DNA from: Polyangium fumosum
Lineage (GTDB): Bacteria > Myxococcota_A > Polyangia > Polyangiales > Polyangiaceae
Assembly: GCF_005144585.1 (NCBI RefSeq)
Contig: NZ_SSMQ01000005.1
Location: 235,262-299,261, forward strand
Direction: 5' to 3'
Length of the DNA: 64,000 nucleotides
The notes below the pieces were generated by a model that did not search any database, was not told where the DNA came from, and saw nothing but the letters and a program-made list of their open reading frames with translations. The position numbers and the translations under genes are program-made. Each line of letters opens with the position of its first letter. The first letter of the stretch is position 1. Positions 1 through 7,982 of this stretch are shown in pieces.

Positions 1-1017
1 CTTGTGGTCGACGAAGCCCGTGTCGTCGATCGACGGCAGGGCGATCGTGGCGACCGCGCCGTCGGCGGCCTTCACGCTGTAGACGATGCCTGCCCAGTTC
101 GTATCGACGTTCGACACGCCCTGCGCGTTGATCTGCTCGGGGGCCGTGCGCTGGGCGAAGAACTCGGTCGCGTAGATCTTCTCGTCGGCGTCGTCGGCGT
201 CGCCGTCGTTCGTGATCGCGAGCGAGCGCGGGTGCGCGAGCGCGGGCCGCGCCTTGTCGGCGGCGACCGAAGGCCCGAGCAGGCCCGTGCCGGCGAGCGG
301 CCCGTTCAGATCGATCGTCTTCGACAACGTCAGCGACGCGAGGTCGATGAGCGAGAGCGTGCCGTCGACCCAGTTGGCGACGTAGAGCGACGTGTTGTTC
401 GGGGTGATCGCGACGGCCGTGGGCTCCGAGCCGACGGCGATCTCCTTGCCCATGACGGGCGTGCCCTTGAGGTCGCGGATCTCCACGACCTTCTGGTCCT
501 TGCGCAGCACCACGTAGGCCTTGTCGCCGCAGCCGTCGATCGCGACCTGCCAGGGCTCGCCCCCCACGACGATCTCGGCCTTTTTCGTGAGCGTCGGCAG
601 ATTGTCCACGGGATTGTATTCGACGGAGAGCACCGTCACGCTGCCCGCGTCGCGGTTCACGGCGACGACGGTCGTGTCGTCCGCCGAAATCGCGACCGCC
701 GCGCCGCGCGTCGCGCCGGGCGCGGGCGTCGTGCAAAGCGCTGCGCCGCCCCCGGCGCCGCCTTGCCCGCCCATTCCGCCGCCGCCCATTCCGCCTTGCC
801 CGCCGGCGCCGCCGCCGCCGGTATTCCCGCCGCCGGTGCCGCCGCCCGCGCCGCCCGAGCCCGAGCCCGAGGACGAGCTCGTCGCCGTGGATGGATTCGT
901 CGGTTCGTCGCTGCAACCGGCCCCGGTCACGGCGCTTCCCAGCAACAGCGCGCATACACCAGCGAACGCGCCGCCCAGGCGACGCCGCACGGGCCTGCTC
1001 ATCGAAGGTCTTTGCAT
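1..1017 (-). CDS. Surface lipoprotein with beta-propeller repeats (C-terminus cut off by window edge)
   Basis: The minus strand is open for 339 codons from ATG 1017 to the window edge, so the C-terminus is missing. A clear ribosome binding site (GGAAGGGG) lies 5 nt before this ATG. The N-terminus is an Arg-rich signal peptide ending in a lipobox (GAGC), then a Thr/Ser/Gly-rich linker of repeated GGAGG/GGMGG units. The rest carries propeller-like repeats: DTTVVAVNRDAGSVTVL, then TPNNTSLYVANWVDGTLSL, then the start of a third blade. This fits the YVTN/lactonase-like propeller superfamily. The role is unknown; an outer-surface binding or scaffold lipoprotein is likely. The plus-strand frame over the same DNA is a compositional shadow with Arg/Pro-rich nonsense. 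Confidence 0.75.
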   Translation of the reverse strand, partial: MQRPSMSRPVRRRLGGAFAGVCALLLGSAVTGAGCSDEPTNPSTATSSSSGSGSGGAGGGTGGGNTGGGGAGGQGGMGGGGMGGQGGAGGGAALCTTPAPGATRGAAVAISADDTTVVAVNRDAGSVTVLSVEYNPVDNLPTLTKKAEIVVGGEPWQVAIDGCGDKAYVVLRKDQKVVEIRDLKGTPVMGKEIAVGSEPTAVAITPNNTSLYVANWVDGTLSLIDLASLTLSKTIDLNGPLAGTGLLGPSVAADKARPALAHPRSLAITNDGDADDADEKIYATEFFAQRTAPEQINAQGVSNVDTNWAGIVYSVKAADGAVATIALPSIDDTGFVDHK

Positions 1018-1111
1018 CGTATCCCCTTCCTTTTTTCGATGTGCGCCGGTACCCCCCATGGCCGGAGACACATCAAGCTGGAGACTACGCGCGAGCCGAC
1101 CTTCGGTTTCG

Positions 1112-1660
1112 TTATTTTTCGACGAGCGAGCAGCGCGAGATCGTCCCCGTCACGACATTGTCGCCCACGGTGATGTAGAGCTGCTCGTCATCCCGGAGAA
1201 GGTCGAGCTTCGTATTCCGATCGACCTTGGCTTCGACGGCATCGAGGAAGGACGGTTCGATTCGCCACACCTCGATCGCCTCGACCTTGTGAATGACGCG
1301 CGACGACGCTTCGCGCTGGAGCAACGCGAGCGGCGCGTGTGTGAAGAGCGCGACCCGGCGCGCGGCCTTGGCGGCCTTGTGCAGCCGCTCGGCCGAGGGG
1401 GATCCGATATCGATCCAGGCGAGGAGCAGCCCCGTGGGATCACGAATGACCACCGGCGGCTCTTCCGTGGAGCAGAGGCCCTCTTTGCTGAACGTAATGC
1501 CTTCCTCATAGCTGAGGCAGTAGGCGATCGTACGCGTCAGCAAATATCGCATGCTCTCCGACGGGTGGCGCGCGAGGCGGAGATCGAAGGTCTCGTAGAC
1601 CCCACGATCGACGTCGGAGAGGTTCACCTGCAAGTGGTAGATGGTCGCGGTCAGGGCCAT
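1112..1660 (-). CDS. yaeQ: YaeQ family protein
   Basis: A 182-aa protein of the usual YaeQ length (about 180 aa). It matches the family from its start (MALTATIYHLQVNLSDVDRG) through the central segment EEPPVVIRDPTG and the IDIGSPSAERLHKA stretch. YaeQ proteins adopt a PD-(D/E)XK nuclease-like fold. The E. coli protein was named for suppressing loss of the RfaH antiterminator, but no biochemical activity is settled. The gene stands alone between the lipoprotein on the same strand and the divergent BlaI gene. The family assignment is confident; the function is not known. Confidence 0.88.
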   Translation of the reverse strand: MALTATIYHLQVNLSDVDRGVYETFDLRLARHPSESMRYLLTRTIAYCLSYEEGITFSKEGLCSTEEPPVVIRDPTGLLLAWIDIGSPSAERLHKAAKAARRVALFTHAPLALLQREASSRVIHKVEAIEVWRIEPSFLDAVEAKVDRNTKLDLLRDDEQLYITVGDNVVTGTISRCSLVEK

Positions 1661-1798
1661 GGGCGGCCGCAGGATAGCGGAACCGGGGCGGCGCGCCCGG
1701 GCGACACGCCTCCCGCCGCGGGCATACGCTCACCACCGGAGCCCACCGAGCAGGATCCCGACGTTCCAGGTTCCTTCGATCTTCCTTGCCCTCCATCA

Positions 1799-1826
1799 AC
1801 TACCTAGGTAGTATTACTCGGGTAGT
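1799..1826. promoter_or_regulatory. Tandem BlaI-type operator (two abutting 14-bp dyads)
   Basis: Bases 1799-1812 form a perfect 14-bp palindrome, ACTAC-CTAG-GTAGT. The next 14 bases (1813-1826) form a near copy, ATTAC-TCGG-GTAGT, with no gap. The site ends 16 bp before the GTG start of the BlaI-like gene. BlaI/MecI/CopY repressors bind short TAC...GTA dyads as winged-helix dimers, so this is very probably the autoregulatory operator of the blaI-blaR pair. The palindromes are seen directly; binding is inferred. Confidence 0.75.
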
Positions 1827-1842
1827 AGCTGACGAGGAACAC

Positions 1843-2280
1843 GTGTCGAACAAAGACAAGGGCAAGGACGCATTCGAGGACGAGGCCGAGGGGGGGCAAA
1901 AGCTCACGCATCTCGGCGCTTTGCAGCTCGCGATCATGCGAGTGCTCTGGGAGCTCGGCGAGGCCACGGTCACGGACGTGCACCAGGCCTTGCTTTCGGA
2001 GCGTGGCCTCGCGCCGACGACCATCGCCACCATGCTGAAGAAGATGGAGGAGAAGGGCGTCGTGGCGCACCGCGCCGACGGCCGAAAATTCATTTATCGG
2101 CCCACGGTGAGCGAGGACCAGGTCACGCGAGGCATGGTCTCCGACCTGACCGAGCGCCTCTTCCGGGGAGATCCCGTGGCGCTCGTATCGCATCTGATCG
2201 CGCGCCACGAGATACGCGCCGACGAGCTCTCCGAGCTCGAACGAATGATCGCCGCGGCCAAGAAGGAAGGGAAGCGATGA
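1843..2280 (+). CDS. BlaI/MecI/CopY family transcriptional repressor
   Basis: A 145-aa winged-helix regulator. After a charged N-terminus come LGALQLAIMRVLWELGEATV, the recognition region (VHQALLSERGLAPTTIATML) and the wing (KGVVAHRADGRKFIYRP), all typical of BlaI/MecI; the C-terminal half is the helical dimerisation region. A longer frame reaches back to 1786, but it would run through the operator. GTG 1843, preceded by GAGGAA, is the better start. The stop overlaps the next ATG (ATGA at 2277-2280), so the repressor is translationally coupled to the membrane peptidase. In known systems the M56 partner triggers cleavage of the repressor. What this pair senses is not evident. Confidence 0.9.
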   Translation: MSNKDKGKDAFEDEAEGGQKLTHLGALQLAIMRVLWELGEATVTDVHQALLSERGLAPTTIATMLKKMEEKGVVAHRADGRKFIYRPTVSEDQVTRGMVSDLTERLFRGDPVALVSHLIARHEIRADELSELERMIAAAKKEGKR

Positions 2281-4331
2281 ACACCCTCGTGGGATGGTTG
2301 GTCACGTACCTGATCCACAGCACGGCCCTCCTCGGGGGCGCGTGGCTGTTCGATCGTTTGTCGCGGAATCGCCCCGATTGGCAGGAGCTCGCGTGGCGCG
2401 TCGCCCTCGTGGGCGGGCTCGTCACGGCCACCGTGCAGACGGCCGCGTCCCTCCGCCCCGTGGGCGGGACCTTTTCGCTCGCGGGGCCCGCGCCCACGGC
2501 CCGCGTGCTCGACCGCGAAATGCCCCGCGCGACCGAAATCATCGTCACGACGGACATGGGCCCCGCGACGCACGTCGTCGTGACCTCGGCGAAGCCCTCG
2601 GCCTTCCTGCCCAAAACGAAAGCCACGTCGGCGGCGAAGCCCTCGCGCGCGGCGTTCCTTTCGTGGTCCAAGGTCCTCGTGGCTGGGTGGGCGATCGGCT
2701 CGCTCTTCTTGCTCGGCTCGCTCGCGCGCGCCTGGAGGTCCCTGCGCAAGCGCCTCGAAGGCCGGCGGAGGCTCGAAGGGGGTCCGCTCGGTGATGTCCT
2801 CGCCACGCTCGCAGCGCGTGAACCTGTTTGCATGCGGGCGCCCTTGCTCAGCGCGTCCGAGAAAGTGAACGTTCCCATGGCCCTTGGTATTCGTCGTCCA
2901 GAAATCTGTCTGCCGGAGCGCGTGACGAAAGAGCTCGGCCCGGACGCCCAGGAGAGCGTGCTCGCGCACGAGCTCGGGCACGTGGCGCGGCGTGATCCGC
3001 TCTATCGATTGGCCACGAGCATCTTTTGCCGGGTGTTCTTCTTCCAGCCTTTGAACTGGCTCGCAGCGCATCGCCTCGCGGCAAGCGCGGAGCTCCTGGC
3101 CGACGATTGGGCCGCGCGGCGCACGGCGCGCCCGCTCGACCTCGCGGAGTGCCTGACGAAGGTGGCGCGCTGGGTCCACCGGCCGATGACGGGCCTGCCC
3201 GTGCCGACGATGGCGGCGGGGACGAGCGAGCTGCGGCAGCGCGTCGAGCGCCTCGTGCGGGGCGAAGGCATAACGGCGGAGCCGCGCAAGCCGCTGTGGG
3301 CCGCGCCGATCGTCGCATTCGTCCTGACCGCGTTCACGCTGCTCGCGCCTTGCGCCTGCGGCGTGGCCGAAGCGAAGGGATTGCCCCCGGCGACGCCCGT
3401 CGCCAAGAAGGGCGCCGCGCCCGCGAAGCCCACGCCCGCCGCCCTCGCGGACGAGGACGAGGACACGGACGAGGACACGGACGAGGAGCCCGTCTGCGAG
3501 GGCCCGAAGCACAAGCGAAACGACAAGCACCACGCCAAGGCGGAGAAGCACCATGGCGAGAAGCACGCGCATCACCGCCCTTACGTGCCCGCCGCGCAGG
3601 ACGACGACGACGACCAGGACAACGACGACGACGACGACCAGGACAACGATCCCGCGGACCAGGACAACGATCCCGCGGACCAGGACAACGACGACGACCA
3701 CCAGGACAACGAAGTCGCCGTCGCGCGTGGCCCGCGGATCCGCATCCACATGCCGGCGCCGAGCGTCGATATCGACTTCGAGCAGATCGACGCCGACCTC
3801 GACCGAGCCCTCGCCGACGTGCGCAAGAACGTGCACGACGAGGACGCGCGGAAGCTTGCCGAGCGAGAGATCAAGCGGGCGCGCAAGGACGCGCGCAAGG
3901 AGCTCGAAGACGCACGCAAGGAGCTCGAAGACGCGCGCGAAGAGATGCAGGAGCGCCTGCGCGAGCTGCGCGAGCAGATGCCGGAGATCCGCCGCCGGGC
4001 CATGGAGAGCGCCCGCGAGGCGTCCGAGCAGGCGCGCGAGGACGCGCTCGAAGAGGCGCGCGACGCCGAGGAAGAGGCCACGAAGGCGCAACGCAAGGCC
4101 CGCAAGGCCCGCAAGAAGGCCCAGCACGCCGTGCCGCCGGCGCCGCCCGTGCCGCCTCCGCCGCCGGCGCCGCATGCCGCGCCGCATCCCATGCCGCACC
4201 CGTCCCCGATGCCGCACCTGCCGCCCATGCCGCCGGGCCATCGTGGCGTGCCCGCGCCCCCCGCGCCGCCCATGCCGCCTGCGCCGCACGGCGCGCCGAT
4301 CCCGCCGCCGCCGCCTCCGCCGGCGCCCTGA
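2277..4331 (+). CDS. M56/BlaR1-like membrane metallopeptidase with acidic, coiled-coil and Pro-rich tail
   Basis: A 684-aa partner of the upstream repressor. The N-terminal part has membrane helices near residues 5-25, 40-57 and 130-150. The gluzincin motif HELGH is at 231-235 with the downstream Glu ligand in AELLADD (about 272), and a further helix lies near 340-362. This is the M56 peptidase core. BlaR1 and MecR1 end in an extracytoplasmic penicillin-binding sensor domain; none is seen here. Instead residues 391-480 are Asp/Glu/His-rich with DQDND repeats, 480-620 is a highly charged Arg/Glu/Ala coiled coil, and the last 60 or so residues are Pro/Ala/Met-rich. The signal is therefore probably not a simple beta-lactam acylation. 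It shares an operon and operator with the repressor and is followed by a strong terminator. Confidence 0.85.
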   Translation: MNTLVGWLVTYLIHSTALLGGAWLFDRLSRNRPDWQELAWRVALVGGLVTATVQTAASLRPVGGTFSLAGPAPTARVLDREMPRATEIIVTTDMGPATHVVVTSAKPSAFLPKTKATSAAKPSRAAFLSWSKVLVAGWAIGSLFLLGSLARAWRSLRKRLEGRRRLEGGPLGDVLATLAAREPVCMRAPLLSASEKVNVPMALGIRRPEICLPERVTKELGPDAQESVLAHELGHVARRDPLYRLATSIFCRVFFFQPLNWLAAHRLAASAELLADDWAARRTARPLDLAECLTKVARWVHRPMTGLPVPTMAAGTSELRQRVERLVRGEGITAEPRKPLWAAPIVAFVLTAFTLLAPCACGVAEAKGLPPATPVAKKGAAPAKPTPAALADEDEDTDEDTDEEPVCEGPKHKRNDKHHAKAEKHHGEKHAHHRPYVPAAQDDDDDQDNDDDDDQDNDPADQDNDPADQDNDDDHQDNEVAVARGPRIRIHMPAPSVDIDFEQIDADLDRALADVRKNVHDEDARKLAEREIKRARKDARKELEDARKELEDAREEMQERLRELREQMPEIRRRAMESAREASEQAREDALEEARDAEEEATKAQRKARKARKKAQHAVPPAPPVPPPPPAPHAAPHPMPHPSPMPHLPPMPPGHRGVPAPPAPPMPPAPHGAPIPPPPPPPAP
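3636..3692 (+). repeat. 21-bp tandem repeat coding DQDNDPA
   Basis: The unit at 3636-3656 is repeated exactly at 3657-3677 and again in part (14 of 15 bases) at 3678-3692. Each unit encodes DQDNDPA inside the acidic linker of the M56 peptidase. The surrounding GAC-rich DNA is also repetitive. The copy number may vary between strains. Confidence 0.8.
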
Positions 4332-4369
4332 AAAACCCCGCCGCAGGCGAATCGACAATCAGCAACACG

Positions 4370-4415
4370 GCCCCGGAGAGCAGTCTCCCTCCCTGCTCTC
4401 CGGGGCTCTTTTTTT
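4370..4415 (+). terminator. Rho-independent terminator after the BlaI/M56 operon
   Basis: A perfect 14-bp stem (4370-4383 pairing with 4393-4406) closes a 9-nt loop and is followed by CTC and then seven T residues (4409-4415). It begins 38 bp after the stop of the M56 gene and separates that operon from the SDR gene. It is the strongest intrinsic terminator noticed in the window. Confidence 0.9.
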
Positions 4416-4474
4416 CGCGCTCGCTGCGCGTGGCCGCCGCGCGCGCTAGCATCCGCCCGAGCAAGGAGGAAACC

Positions 4475-5269
4475 ATGGATCTCGGATTGACGGGAAAGCG
4501 GGCGCTCGTGACGGGTTCGACCGCGGGAATTGGCCTCGCCGCTGCGCACGCCCTGGCGAGCGAGGGCGCGCATGTCACGGTGAACGGTCGGACCGAGTCC
4601 CGCGTGCAGGGCGCCGTGGATGCGCTCCGGCGCGCGTTGCCCGGCGCGACGATCGAAGGCATCGCGGCGGATCTCTCGACCGCGGCCGGATGCCAAGCGC
4701 TGATCACGAAGCTCCCCGACGTCGACGTGCTCGTCAACAACATGGGCATCTTCGAGCCCAAGCCGTTCGAGGAGATCCCGGACGAGGACTGGCTCCGGTT
4801 CTTCGAGACGAACGTGCTCAGCGGCATCCGGCTCTCGCGCCATTACGTGACCGGCATGCGGGCCCGGAACTGGGGCCGCATCGTGTTCGTGTCGAGCGAG
4901 TCGGGGATCCAGATCCCGACCGAGATGATCCATTACGGCATGACGAAGACGGCGCAGCTCGCGGTCGCGAAGGGCATCGCCGAGACGTTGCGCGGGACCG
5001 GCGTCACCGTGAACAGCGTCCTGCCGGGCCCGACGTCGTCCGAGGGCGTGGGGGCGTTCGTCTCCCAGCTCGCGGCGGCGCGCGGCGTGGACGCCGCCAC
5101 GGTCGAGCGCGAATTCTTCGCCACCGCGCGGCCGACCTCGATCATCCAGCGCTTCGCCACGCCAGACGAGGTCGCCGCCATGATCGCATACGTGTGCAGC
5201 GCCCGCGCGTCGGCCACCACGGGCGCGGCGCTCCTCGTGGACGGCGGCGTGGTGCGCTCGATCGCGTGA
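4475..5269 (+). CDS. Short-chain dehydrogenase/reductase (SDR)
   Basis: A 264-aa classical SDR, the normal length. It starts at ATG 4475, just after an ideal AAGGAGGA site. The cofactor motif TGSTAGIG is at residues 13-20, the NNMG segment at 88-91, catalytic Ser near 140-141, Tyr154 and Lys158 (HYGMTK). The C-terminus carries the usual GAALLVDGG. NGR at 37-39, at the end of the second strand, suggests NADP preference. The closest general type is 3-oxoacyl-ACP reductase-like, but the substrate cannot be read from the sequence. It sits alone between a terminator and the antiporter gene. Confidence 0.88.
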   Translation: MDLGLTGKRALVTGSTAGIGLAAAHALASEGAHVTVNGRTESRVQGAVDALRRALPGATIEGIAADLSTAAGCQALITKLPDVDVLVNNMGIFEPKPFEEIPDEDWLRFFETNVLSGIRLSRHYVTGMRARNWGRIVFVSSESGIQIPTEMIHYGMTKTAQLAVAKGIAETLRGTGVTVNSVLPGPTSSEGVGAFVSQLAAARGVDAATVEREFFATARPTSIIQRFATPDEVAAMIAYVCSARASATTGAALLVDGGVVRSIA

Positions 5270-5366
5270 CCCACGCGCCGAGCGAGCGGGCGAAATCGCC
5301 CCCAAGATGCTCGCTCGTCGGGCTGCTCTCCGCGGGTCCGCCTCCTGCTCTTCGTCCTCTGGACGA

Positions 5367-7121
5367 ATGCATGCCTACGACCTCATCCTCACGCTGACGG
5401 GCGGGCTCGTCGCGGCGCTCCTGCTCGGCATGATGACGCGCCGCCTCGGCGCTTCGCCCATCCTCGGCTACCTCCTCGCCGGCGTCGTCGTCGGCCCGTG
5501 GACCCCGGGGTTCGTCGCGAACCTCGAGCTCGCCGGGCAGCTCGCCGAGGTGGGCATCGTCCTGCTCATGTTCGGCGTGGGATTGCATTTCCAGCTCGGC
5601 GACCTCCTCAAGGTCCGGCGCATCGCCGTGCCGGGCGCGGTCGTGCAGAGCCTCTTCGCCACCGTGATCGGGGCCGTGGTCGCGGTCGCGTTCGGGTGGT
5701 CCACGTCGGCCGGCCTCGTGCTCGGCATGTCCGTGGCCGTCGCGAGCACGGTCGTGCTCATCCGAATGCTCACCGATCACGACGCGCTCGAAACGCCGCA
5801 CGGGCACGTCGCCGTCGGATGGCTGATCGTCGAGGACATCTTCACGGTCGTCATTCTCCTGATGGTACCGGTCCTCGCGTCGTTGCGAGGCACGGACGCC
5901 TCCCCTGTGCAGGCGGTCGGGATCGTCGGCATTGGATTGCTCAAGCTCACCGCGCTCATCGCGCTCGTGCTCATCATCGGGGCGCGCGCCGTCCCCTGGT
6001 TCCTCACGCGCGTCGCGCAATCGCGCAGCTCCGAGCTCTTCACGCTCGCCGTCCTCGCGGTCGCGCTCGCCGTCGCCACGGGCTCCGCCGTCATTTTCGG
6101 GGCGTCGATGGCGCTCGGCGCGTTCCTCGCGGGCATGGTCGTCGGACAATCGAAGGTCAGCCACCAGGCGGCCGCGGATGCGCTCCCGATGCGGGACGCC
6201 TTCGCGGTGCTCTTCTTCGTCACCGTCGGCATGCAATTCGACCCGCGCTCGCTCATCGCGCAGCCCGGGCTCGTCCTTTCGGTGCTCGGAATCATCCTCC
6301 TCGCCAAACCCCTCGCCGCGCTCCTCGTCGTCGTGGTGCTCGGATATTCGGTCCGGACGGCGCTCACGGTGGCGATCGGGCTCGCGCAGATCGGCGAATT
6401 TTCGTTCATCCTCGCGGACGCGGCGAACAAGGTCGACCTCTTCCCCGCGGAGGGGCGCAGCGTGCTCGTGGCGTGCGCGATCGTCTCGATTGGCCTGAAT
6501 CCCTTGCTCTTCCGGCTCATGGATCCCCTCGAAGAATGGCTGCGCAGGCGCCCGACGCTCTGGCGCGGGCTCAACCGCCGCGCCGAGGCGCGCGGGGAAG
6601 CGCTCCGGGAGCAGGCCCCGAAAGAGCCGACCCGCGCATGCGACGTCCGCGCGATCGTCGTGGGGTATGGCCCCGTCGGCCGTACGGCCGTGGACATCCT
6701 GGATCGATTCAACGTCTGCTCGGTCATCGTGGAATTGAGCATCGACACCGTCACCGAATTGACGAACAACGGCCGAATCGCCGTGTACGGCGACGCGCGC
6801 AGGGCCGAGGTCCTTCATGCGGCGGGCATTGGTACCGCCGACTACCTCGTCGTGACCACGCCGAACCCGGAGACGCGGGCTGCGGTGGTCAACGTGGTGC
6901 GCAGCCTCCAGCCCGACCTGCCGATTTTTGTGCGGGCCCATTACATCAGCGAGCGTCAGGCGCTGGAGACGCACCGCGCGACGGCGGTTTGTTACGAAGA
7001 GGCCGAGGTCGCCGTTCGGTTGGCGGAGATGCTCCTGACAGAAATCGGCGTCGAGGCAGCGCAGATCGAGGCAGAATCGCTCCGCATTCGCGAGGAGCTC
7101 GGGCCCGGCGCGTCGCCGTGA
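5367..7121 (+). CDS. CPA2 cation:proton antiporter with RCK/TrkA-N domain (KefB/YbaL-like)
   Basis: A 584-aa inner-membrane protein. The first 400 or so residues form about 12 hydrophobic segments of the Na+/H+ exchanger fold, with the hallmark stretches LGYLLAGVVVGP, EVGIVLLMFGVGL and GWLIVEDIFTVVILL. A soluble RCK domain follows, starting with the nucleotide-binding motif GYGPVGR and the conserved VYGDA segment. This architecture matches the KefB/KefC/YbaL branch of monovalent cation:proton antiporters. ATG 5367 was chosen because the frame upstream (from 5307) encodes a Ser/Arg-rich stretch unlike a membrane protein. The ribosome binding site is weak. Ion specificity is unknown. Confidence 0.88.
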   Translation: MHAYDLILTLTGGLVAALLLGMMTRRLGASPILGYLLAGVVVGPWTPGFVANLELAGQLAEVGIVLLMFGVGLHFQLGDLLKVRRIAVPGAVVQSLFATVIGAVVAVAFGWSTSAGLVLGMSVAVASTVVLIRMLTDHDALETPHGHVAVGWLIVEDIFTVVILLMVPVLASLRGTDASPVQAVGIVGIGLLKLTALIALVLIIGARAVPWFLTRVAQSRSSELFTLAVLAVALAVATGSAVIFGASMALGAFLAGMVVGQSKVSHQAAADALPMRDAFAVLFFVTVGMQFDPRSLIAQPGLVLSVLGIILLAKPLAALLVVVVLGYSVRTALTVAIGLAQIGEFSFILADAANKVDLFPAEGRSVLVACAIVSIGLNPLLFRLMDPLEEWLRRRPTLWRGLNRRAEARGEALREQAPKEPTRACDVRAIVVGYGPVGRTAVDILDRFNVCSVIVELSIDTVTELTNNGRIAVYGDARRAEVLHAAGIGTADYLVVTTPNPETRAAVVNVVRSLQPDLPIFVRAHYISERQALETHRATAVCYEEAEVAVRLAEMLLTEIGVEAAQIEAESLRIREELGPGASP

Positions 7122-7235
7122 CGCGGCGCGTCCGCCGGGATGCGCAGCACGTATTCGGCTTGCAGCCCGCGACAAGCCCGGGATACGATGCCTCCACGGT
7201 GCGCGGATCACGCGCCCGGGCGGGAGGGAACGACA

Positions 7236-7979
7236 TTGAGCTCGCATTTCACGAGGCCCCGATACAATTACACGAGGCACCTCGGCGCCGTGTCGCTCGG
7301 CGTCGGATTGCTCGCCGCGCCGGCCACGTCGGCGGCGCAGTCGCAAAAGGCGCCCGCTGCGCCGCCTCCCCCGGCCGCGGCAGCGCCGGCGCCGCCGCCT
7401 CCCCCGCCCCCCGGCGCGGCGGCGCCGCTCCCGCCCGGGACGCCGCCGCCGGGCGTGCAGCCGGGCCAGCCCCCGTACCCGTATCCGTACCCCTATCCCT
7501 ATCCGTATGGGCAACCGGGGTATCCGTATCCGCCTCCTCCCGGGTATGGCCCTCCCCCCGTCGATACGACGGAGATGAAACCCGTCATGCCGTACAAGGG
7601 AGGCGTCGTTCCCCCGGGATATGTGCTCGAAGAGCGCATGCGGAAGGGCCTCGTCATCGCGGGCAGCGTGGTCTTCGGGACGTTTTATCTCTTCACGGCG
7701 ATCGGCGCGTCGGCGGCCGAGTCGGATCGGGCCCCTTGGCCGGCGCTGTTCGTGCCCGTCGTCGGCCCCTTCATCGTCGCCGGAGCGGGTAAATTCAGCG
7801 GGAGCGATGAGATCGCGAGGCCCCTGCTCGTGCTCGACGGCCTCATCCAGGCCGGCGGCGCGGCCATGCTGATCGCGGGGATCGTCGCCAAGCAAAAGGT
7901 CCTCGTGCGGGAAGACCTCGCCGCGCGTCCCGAGTTTTTCGTGGGCCCGAGGTCCGTCGGAATGAAAATGAGCTTCTGA
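7236..7979 (+). CDS. Secreted/envelope protein with Pro/Ala and Pro-Tyr repeats, unknown function
   Basis: The best start is TTG 7236, which follows GGGAGGGA at good spacing and opens directly into a signal peptide (SLGVGLLAAPATSAA). The mature protein begins with a Pro/Ala-rich stretch, then a run of PY repeats and PPPPGYGPPP. A C-terminal domain follows with two hydrophobic helices (VIAGSVVFGTFYLFTAIGA and LIQAGGAAMLIAGIVA). Total length is 247 aa. Longer starts upstream (ATG 7140 or 7188) lack a ribosome binding site and precede the signal peptide with polar residues. The two helices and Pro-rich leader resemble myxobacterial envelope proteins without assigned function. The next gene starts 4 bp after its stop. 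Confidence 0.7.
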   Translation: MSSHFTRPRYNYTRHLGAVSLGVGLLAAPATSAAQSQKAPAAPPPPAAAAPAPPPPPPPGAAAPLPPGTPPPGVQPGQPPYPYPYPYPYPYGQPGYPYPPPPGYGPPPVDTTEMKPVMPYKGGVVPPGYVLEERMRKGLVIAGSVVFGTFYLFTAIGASAAESDRAPWPALFVPVVGPFIVAGAGKFSGSDEIARPLLVLDGLIQAGGAAMLIAGIVAKQKVLVREDLAARPEFFVGPRSVGMKMSF

Positions 7980-7982
7980 GGG

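Noticed and set aside
4..1173. Long plus-strand open frame at the left edge
   Set aside because: It is Arg/Val/Ala-rich with no domain, while the minus strand gives a lipoprotein signal, linker and propeller repeats with a good ribosome binding site.
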